From Patulibacter sp. (lineage in GTDB: Bacteria > Actinomycetota > Thermoleophilia > Solirubrobacterales > Solirubrobacteraceae), in NCBI GenBank assembly GCA_031119595.1, contig JAVHXX010000079.1, forward strand, positions 1 to 11,122: DNA of 11,122 nt, read 5' to 3'. Shown here piece by piece: positions 6,247-11,122 of this stretch (its first letter is position 1; the number at the start of each line of letters is the position of its first letter). The notes under the pieces are model-generated. The model searched no databases and was not told where the DNA came from. It was given only the letters and a program-made list of their open reading frames with translations. The position numbers and the translations under genes are program-made.

Positions 6247-7956
6247 TCAGCGCAGCGAGCCCGGTCCCTCGCTGAGGGATCGGATGAAGGCGTCTTCGAA
6301 GCGTTCGCCGTTCGCGGTGACCATGCGCGGGTCATGGGCGTGGTCCGCCGTCGGCTGACGGTGCACCTGCACCGGGCGCTGCGCCGCCGGGATGGCCGGG
6401 GCCACGGGCCGCAGCGGTGCCGGGTCGGCAGGCGGCGCGGGCGTGAGGTATTCCGAGGCCGGCTGCGGGTGCTGCGGCGCCGCGTACCCCTGCGCCGCCG
6501 GGGAGCCGGAGGGATCGTGCGTGTGAACCGCGGCGTGGCTGCCCGACGGGTCGTCGTCGACCTGCACGGCCGGGTGGATGCCCGAGCTGTCCCGCGTGTC
6601 GGTGGCGACGACCGGATGGGCCTCGAAGGTCGTGTCGACGCGGTCGGGTTCGACGGCATCCTCGACGAACGTGGCTCCGGAGACCTCGACGGGCGCGCCG
6701 AGGTCGTCGTGGGCGAGATGGTGCTCGGCGATGTCGACGAGGTCGACCGGGAGGTGGCCGCAGGCCATGTCGCGCAGGAGCGCACGGAGGTGGCCGCGGA
6801 GCTCGAGACTGAGGGCGCGGGTGCGGGTCGGGTCGGTGGTGGTGCCCTGCATCATCGACACCTCGAGGGCCTCGGCGATCTGGACGCGGTCGCGGAGCGC
6901 GTGCCACTCGCCCGGCGCAGCGCAGAGCGCCGCGAGGCGTTCGCTGAGTGCGCCCGAGCCGAGCTGGTCGGCTTCGAGCAGAGCGCGCAGGCCGAGGAGC
7001 GTGTCCGTGAGGGACTCGCCGTGGTCGGGGCGTTCGCAGGCGAGCTCGAACCGGCGCATCGCCCACGCAGGCGTGCCGTGGTTGAACGACCGCTGCGCCA
7101 TGAGCGCGCAGAACCCGACGATCGAGGGCTCCTCCTCGGCGGTGATGTGGAGCGTGCCGGTGGCCCGCGCCGAGGTGCCGATGAAGGGATGGCTGGCCCA
7201 GCCGTCGCCGCGCATCCGTGACCAGGCGACGGGCGCGAGCGCCGGCGCCGGGTGGCCGTAGAGCCGCAGGGCGGTGAGCAGCGCGCGCAGGCGAGGACGT
7301 GCCTGCGCCAGGGCCGCGGCGCGGGCCGGATCCTCGAGGGAGCTCACGACGACGACGGTGCCGGGACGGGTTCGTACCGGCGACCGCGCCTCGCGCGGCA
7401 GCCCCTCGACGACGTCGTCACGGACGAGCTCGAGGCCGTCTTCGAGCTTGAGGCGTTCGGCATCGAGCCGGACGCCGAGGATCGGCACCACGACCGTGCC
7501 CTCGACGCGCCCTGCCAGCAGGCAGCGCGCGAGCTCGTCGGCGGCGGCCGCGGAGCGCTGCGGCGTGTGGATGAAGTCGCCGGTGTCCTCGTGCATCCGG
7601 GCCAGGAGCACGCGAAGGGTGAGGTCGGCGCGGTCGCGGGCGTCGATCGGGACGTGCCGCTCGCCGTGGCTGAGGAGGTAGTCGCCCAGCCCGTCGAAGC
7701 CCGCGAGCACGTTCACGGCGGTGGTCCAGGCCATGAGCTGGCGGAGGGAGTCGATGTGCTCCTCGACGAAGTCGCGGGTGCGCGGCCGGTACGAGAAGAG
7801 CGGGGCGCCCGCACCCGACGACGGGACCTCGACGAGGTCGAACGGCACCGGTGCGCCCTCGGCGGCGCGACGGGCGAGCTGCTGCGAACCGGCAGCGGCG
7901 ATGGCGTCGACCACCGCGTGGAGATGTCCCTCGGGCATGACGCCGCTCTTCGCCAT
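6247..7956 (-). CDS. Hypothetical protein: mixed N-terminal domain, HEPN-like helical domain, His/Pro-rich tail
   Basis: I do not recognise this 569-residue protein with certainty. Residues 1-270 are mixed alpha/beta, with strands such as 'GTVVVPILGVRL' and 'GTVVVVSSLED'. Residues about 305-420 look like an Apea-type HEPN helical domain ('AMRRFELACERP', 'ESLTDTLLGLRALLEA', 'RLAALCAAPGEW', 'LELRGHLRALLRDMACGHL'). The RxxxxH ribonuclease motif of active HEPN proteins is missing, the corresponding turn reading 'SMMQGTTTD', so the resemblance may be only structural. Residues about 425-550 are a disordered Pro/His/Asp-rich tail with a tandem repeat. The protein ends in 'FEDAFIRSLSEGPGSLR'. No transmembrane segment or signal peptide is seen. 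I chose ATG 7956; an AT-rich AATATT, a possible -10, lies 6 bases upstream and suggests a leaderless transcript. ATG 7938 is the alternative. It is convergent with the ATPase pair, with a 3-base gap. Confidence 0.7.
   Translation of the reverse strand: MAKSGVMPEGHLHAVVDAIAAAGSQQLARRAAEGAPVPFDLVEVPSSGAGAPLFSYRPRTRDFVEEHIDSLRQLMAWTTAVNVLAGFDGLGDYLLSHGERHVPIDARDRADLTLRVLLARMHEDTGDFIHTPQRSAAAADELARCLLAGRVEGTVVVPILGVRLDAERLKLEDGLELVRDDVVEGLPREARSPVRTRPGTVVVVSSLEDPARAAALAQARPRLRALLTALRLYGHPAPALAPVAWSRMRGDGWASHPFIGTSARATGTLHITAEEEPSIVGFCALMAQRSFNHGTPAWAMRRFELACERPDHGESLTDTLLGLRALLEADQLGSGALSERLAALCAAPGEWHALRDRVQIAEALEVSMMQGTTTDPTRTRALSLELRGHLRALLRDMACGHLPVDLVDIAEHHLAHDDLGAPVEVSGATFVEDAVEPDRVDTTFEAHPVVATDTRDSSGIHPAVQVDDDPSGSHAAVHTHDPSGSPAAQGYAAPQHPQPASEYLTPAPPADPAPLRPVAPAIPAAQRPVQVHRQPTADHAHDPRMVTANGERFEDAFIRSLSEGPGSLR
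6253..6274. terminator. Possible hairpin at the convergent gene junction
   Basis: CAGCGAG (6253-6259) and CTCGCTG (6268-6274) form a 7-bp stem with an 8-base loop, lying inside the last codons of the minus-strand gene and about 10 bases past the ATPase B stop. It is the only terminator candidate at this tight junction and is weak. Confidence 0.3.
6490..6591 (-). repeat. Tandem ~12-residue repeat in the protein tail
   Basis: Within the 6247-7956 gene, residues about 456-489 contain three imperfect units: DSSGIHPAVQVD, DPSGSHAAVHTH and DPSGSPAAQG. The units are in frame and lie in a tail rich in His, Pro and Ala. This suggests recent expansion in a disordered linker. Confidence 0.6.
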
Positions 7957-8000
7957 GGTCCAAATATTCCCTGCGGAGCGGCGGAACGTCCGATTCTTCG

Positions 8001-8011
8001 CGCAATTTGCG
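8001..8011. promoter_or_regulatory. Palindrome in the divergent promoter region
   Basis: CGCAA-T-TTGCG is a perfect 11-base palindrome. It lies in the 92-base gap (7957-8048) between the divergent starts at 7956 and 8049, in the least GC-rich part of the neighbourhood. It could be an operator acting on both genes. Confidence 0.35.
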
Positions 8012-8035
8012 GCTGCGGGGTGTGCAGTGGTCACG

Positions 8036-8041
8036 TATCGT
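8036..8041 (+). promoter_or_regulatory. -10 element giving a leaderless DUF3052 transcript
   Basis: TATCGT fits TAnnnT and ends 7 bases before the ATG at 8049. Transcription would then start at or next to the A of the start codon, a common arrangement in actinobacteria. There is no Shine-Dalgarno, which agrees. Confidence 0.5.
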
Positions 8042-8048
8042 CGCCCCG

Positions 8049-8480
8049 ATGACCGCCCCCGCCGGCTACTCGGGCACCCCGCTGCTCAAGAAACTCGGGG
8101 TCCGGCCCGGGGCGACCGTGCTCGCGATCGACCCGCCGCCGGGGTTCGACGAGACGCTCGGCCCACTCCCGGACGGCGCGGTACTGCGCGGCGTCGCCGA
8201 CCACACCGTCGCGGCCCTCGGCGCCGGTGATCCGGTGCTCGTGTTCGTCACCGAACGGGCCCGGCTCGAGGTGCTGGTCCCGATCCTGCGCGAGGCGATC
8301 GCCCCGGACCGGGCCGCCTGGATCTGCTGGCCGAAGAAGGCCTCGAAGGTCCCGACGGACATCACCGAGGACGTGATCCGCGCGGTGGTCCTCTCCACCG
8401 GTCTCGTGGACGTGAAGGTGTGTGCCGTCGACGCGACCTGGTCGGGGCTGCGCCTCGTGGTGCGGAACGAGCTGCGCTAG
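8049..8480 (+). CDS. DUF3052 family protein
   Basis: The 143-residue cytosolic protein shows the pattern I know from DUF3052 proteins of actinobacteria: the start 'AGYSGTPLLKKLGVRPG' (5-21), 'PPPGFDETLGPLP' (29-41), the strand 'PVLVFVT' (62-68), 'WICWPKKASKVPTDITEDV' (91-109) and 'GLVDVKVCAVDATWSGLR' (118-135). It looks like a shortened Rossmann-type fold related to methyltransferases but has no clear AdoMet-binding glycine motif. Function is unknown; in some relatives it has been linked to cell-envelope or redox contexts, which I cannot verify. ATG 8049 is chosen because it begins the family's usual N-terminus and follows a -10 element directly. Its TAG stop shares the palindrome CTAG (8477-8480) with the stop of the convergent Fur-family gene. 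Confidence 0.85.
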   Translation: MTAPAGYSGTPLLKKLGVRPGATVLAIDPPPGFDETLGPLPDGAVLRGVADHTVAALGAGDPVLVFVTERARLEVLVPILREAIAPDRAAWICWPKKASKVPTDITEDVIRAVVLSTGLVDVKVCAVDATWSGLRLVVRNELR

Positions 8481-8950
8481 GCGGAGCGCGGTGCGGCGTG
8501 GAGCACGATGTCGTGCCCCACGAGATCGACGCCGAGCCGGCCGGCGAGGGCCTCGATCGCCTGCTCGAGGGCGTCGTCGTGGAACGGCTCGATGGTCCCG
8601 TCGGCGAAGAGGACGTGGTGGTGGTGCTCGCCGCCGGGCTGCGCGCGCTCGTAGCGCGCGGTGCCGTCGCCCGGATCGAGCCGGTGGACCAGATCGTGGT
8701 CGCGGAGGGTGTCGAGGGTGCGGTACACCGTCGCGAGGTTCGCGCCCGGACCGCCCGACGCACGGAGACGGTCGACGATGTCCTGGGCGGCGAGGACGCA
8801 GTCCTCGGCCGCGAAGACCCCGATCACCGCGGAACGGCCGCCACCCGTGCGCAGACCGGCTTCCCGCAACACACGCTCGGCGTGGTCGCTCCAACGGGCG
8901 CCGGCGGCGGGATCGGCGGGATGGTCGTGGGCGGCGTGGACGTGGCTCAC
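8477..8950 (-). CDS. Fur-family metalloregulator lacking structural-zinc cysteines
   Basis: Fur-family proteins are dimeric, metal-dependent DNA-binding repressors (Fur, Zur, PerR and others). The 157-residue protein has the winged-helix region (about 22-95) with 'VLREAGLRTGGGRSAVI' (27-43) and recognition helix ATVYRTLDTL (73-82). The dimerisation/metal region follows with EHHHHV (108-113) and 'EPFHDDALEQ' (121-130). The CxxC that normally follows the histidines is replaced ('LFADG'), and the C-terminal CxxC is absent too, so the Cys4 structural zinc site is missing. A His-rich N-terminus (VSHVHAAHDH) may add metal ligands. I cannot say which metal it senses. The GTG at 8950 overlaps the upstream regulator's TGA as GTGA, so the two are probably translated together. 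The open frame continues to 9220 inside hxlR, but that part is not Fur-like. Its TAG stop lies in the CTAG shared with the convergent DUF3052 gene. Confidence 0.88.
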   Translation of the reverse strand: MSHVHAAHDHPADPAAGARWSDHAERVLREAGLRTGGGRSAVIGVFAAEDCVLAAQDIVDRLRASGGPGANLATVYRTLDTLRDHDLVHRLDPGDGTARYERAQPGGEHHHHVLFADGTIEPFHDDALEQAIEALAGRLGVDLVGHDIVLHAAPRSA

Positions 8951-9270
8951 GCCGCGGCCTGCACCGGCTTCGCGCACTGCCATTCCTCGCCGAAGCTCCG
9001 CATGGCGTCGATGATCGGCAGCAGGGCCTCGCCCATCACCGTGAGTTCGTAGGGCAGCGACGCACCACGGGCCGCGGGGCCGCGCTGCACGATGCCCGCG
9101 ACCTCGAGCGACCGCAGGCGGGCGCTCAGCGTGCGCGGCGAGATACCGGGGATCGCACGCTCGAGATCGCAGAAGCCCAGGGGCGCGGTGCCGAGCTGCT
9201 GCAGCAGCTGGGGCGTCCACTTGGTGGCGATGACCTCGGCGGTGCGGGCCACGTACTCGTGCTGATCCAC
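8947..9270 (-). CDS. HxlR-family winged-helix transcription regulator
   Basis: The 107-residue protein matches HxlR regulators: 'TAEVIATKWTPQLLQQL' (10-26), 'FCDLERAIPGISPRTLSARLRSLE' spread over 33-56, 'GIVQRG' (59-64), the wing 'YELTVMGEALLPIIDAM' (74-90). HxlR proteins often respond to aldehydes, quinones or redox stress, sometimes through an N-terminal cysteine. Here the only cysteines are Cys34 in the recognition region and Cys99 near the end. GTG 9270 is chosen because it gives the family's length; upstream frame to 9603 is Arg-rich shadow of pilT. TACGAT lies 6 bases before the GTG, suggesting a leaderless transcript. It starts 46 bases after the pilT stop and overlaps the Fur gene by GTGA, forming a two-regulator operon. 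Confidence 0.88.
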   Translation of the reverse strand: MDQHEYVARTAEVIATKWTPQLLQQLGTAPLGFCDLERAIPGISPRTLSARLRSLEVAGIVQRGPAARGASLPYELTVMGEALLPIIDAMRSFGEEWQCAKPVQAAA

Positions 9271-9276
9271 CCCACC

Positions 9277-9282
9277 ATCGTA
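9277..9282 (-). promoter_or_regulatory. -10 element for the hxlR-fur operon
   Basis: TACGAT on the minus strand fits TAnnnT and ends 6 bases before the GTG at 9270, so the transcript would be leaderless. No good -35 is visible. It lies in the 46-base gap after pilT. Confidence 0.4.
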
Positions 9283-9316
9283 CCGCCGCCTGCGGGTGGT
9301 TCGGGTGTGATCGGGC

Positions 9317-10918
<1,602 letters not shown>

Positions 10919-10938
10919 TCTCGTTGTGAGGTCGGCAT

Positions 10939-11122
10939 ACCGCGCTCCTTCCTTGAGCCTCGACGGCCCCCGGCATGGACCGTTGGCGCCACCCCGTCGG
11001 GGGACGGGTCCTGGGGCGCCAGGACGCCTCGGTTCGGGCCTTGGTGGCGGGGCGCGGGGTGTGGGGGCGCCCGCGCCCCGTTGTCGATATCGGTTGGTGG
11101 GGTCCCGGGGTGGGCGACCGCA
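10939..11122. other. pilT upstream region with hairpins
   Basis: No gene is supported in these bases. Three perfect inverted repeats stand out: CCCGTC/GACGGG (10993-11008), GTCCTGG/CCAGGAC (11008-11025) and a 10-bp GGGGCGCGGG/CCCGCGCCCC stem (11049-11079). I found no convincing -10/-35 for pilT, although its promoter must lie here or further right. Confidence 0.45.
11049..11079. terminator. 10-bp GC-only hairpin, probable terminator from beyond the window
   Basis: GGGGCGCGGG (11049-11058) and CCCGCGCCCC (11070-11079) pair perfectly around an 11-base loop. On the plus strand GTTGT follows. It probably ends a transcript from the neighbouring gene to the right, or shields pilT from read-through. 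Confidence 0.45.

Noticed and set aside
4941..6275. 444-residue Arg/Pro-rich frame on the plus strand across the ATPase B gene
   Set aside because: Runs of Arg, Pro and Ala without any motif are typical of a shifted frame of the real ATPase genes.
5158..6785. Long minus-strand frames opposite the ATPase B gene
   Set aside because: These overlap a well-supported ATPase and show only compositional bias, no motifs.

Overview
This 11.1 kb window of very GC-rich DNA (roughly 70% or more) looks like an ordinary chromosomal segment of a high-GC actinobacterium. The gene content (long-tailed PilT retraction ATPase, FtsZ, the Rv3679/Rv3680-type ATPase pair, a DUF3052 protein, secreted proteins with a C-terminal domain ending in a 'P-[KD]-G-V ... 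DG' strand pattern) makes me think of Thermoleophilia (Solirubrobacterales such as Patulibacter, Solirubrobacter or Conexibacter). That placement is inference from protein style, not a search. I see no rRNA, tRNA, insertion sequence, prophage or CRISPR array.

Layout. Bases 1-1519 hold two convergent genes for probable secreted proteins, the first cut by the window edge, separated by two GC-rich hairpins. Bases 1520-1798 are non-coding, with hairpins past ftsZ and a cluster of short repeats. Bases 1799-3962 (minus strand) are a parA-ftsZ pair that overlaps by 11 bases. The FtsZ has an unusual ~115-residue proline-rich N-terminal extension. From a shared 179-base promoter region, two ArsA/Get3-family ATPases run the other way (4142-6243), joined by a GTGA stop/start overlap. 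Then comes a minus-strand gene of unknown function (6247-7956, possible degenerate HEPN-like helical domain plus a repetitive His/Pro-rich tail). A divergent DUF3052 gene (8049-8480) ends in the same CTAG as a convergent Fur-family regulator. The Fur gene is itself coupled by GTGA to an HxlR-family regulator (8477-9270). The window closes with a minus-strand pilT (9317-10918) and a 204-base hairpin-rich leader.

How the genes may work together. Three deviant-Walker-A ATPases (one ParA, two ArsA-like) sit around one divergent promoter with FtsZ. The tight parA-ftsZ overlap suggests the two are made together, so this ParA may position the division ring or coordinate it with the chromosome, rather than being a ParAB partner (no parB is present here). 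The ArsA-like pair appears built as an obligate heterodimer: the A subunit keeps the signature lysine but has Arg instead of the P-loop lysine, while the B subunit has Ala instead of the signature lysine but keeps the P-loop lysine. This complementary pattern is the most interesting feature of the window. The HxlR-Fur pair looks like a small autonomous regulatory operon, and PilT implies that type IV pili are encoded elsewhere in the genome.
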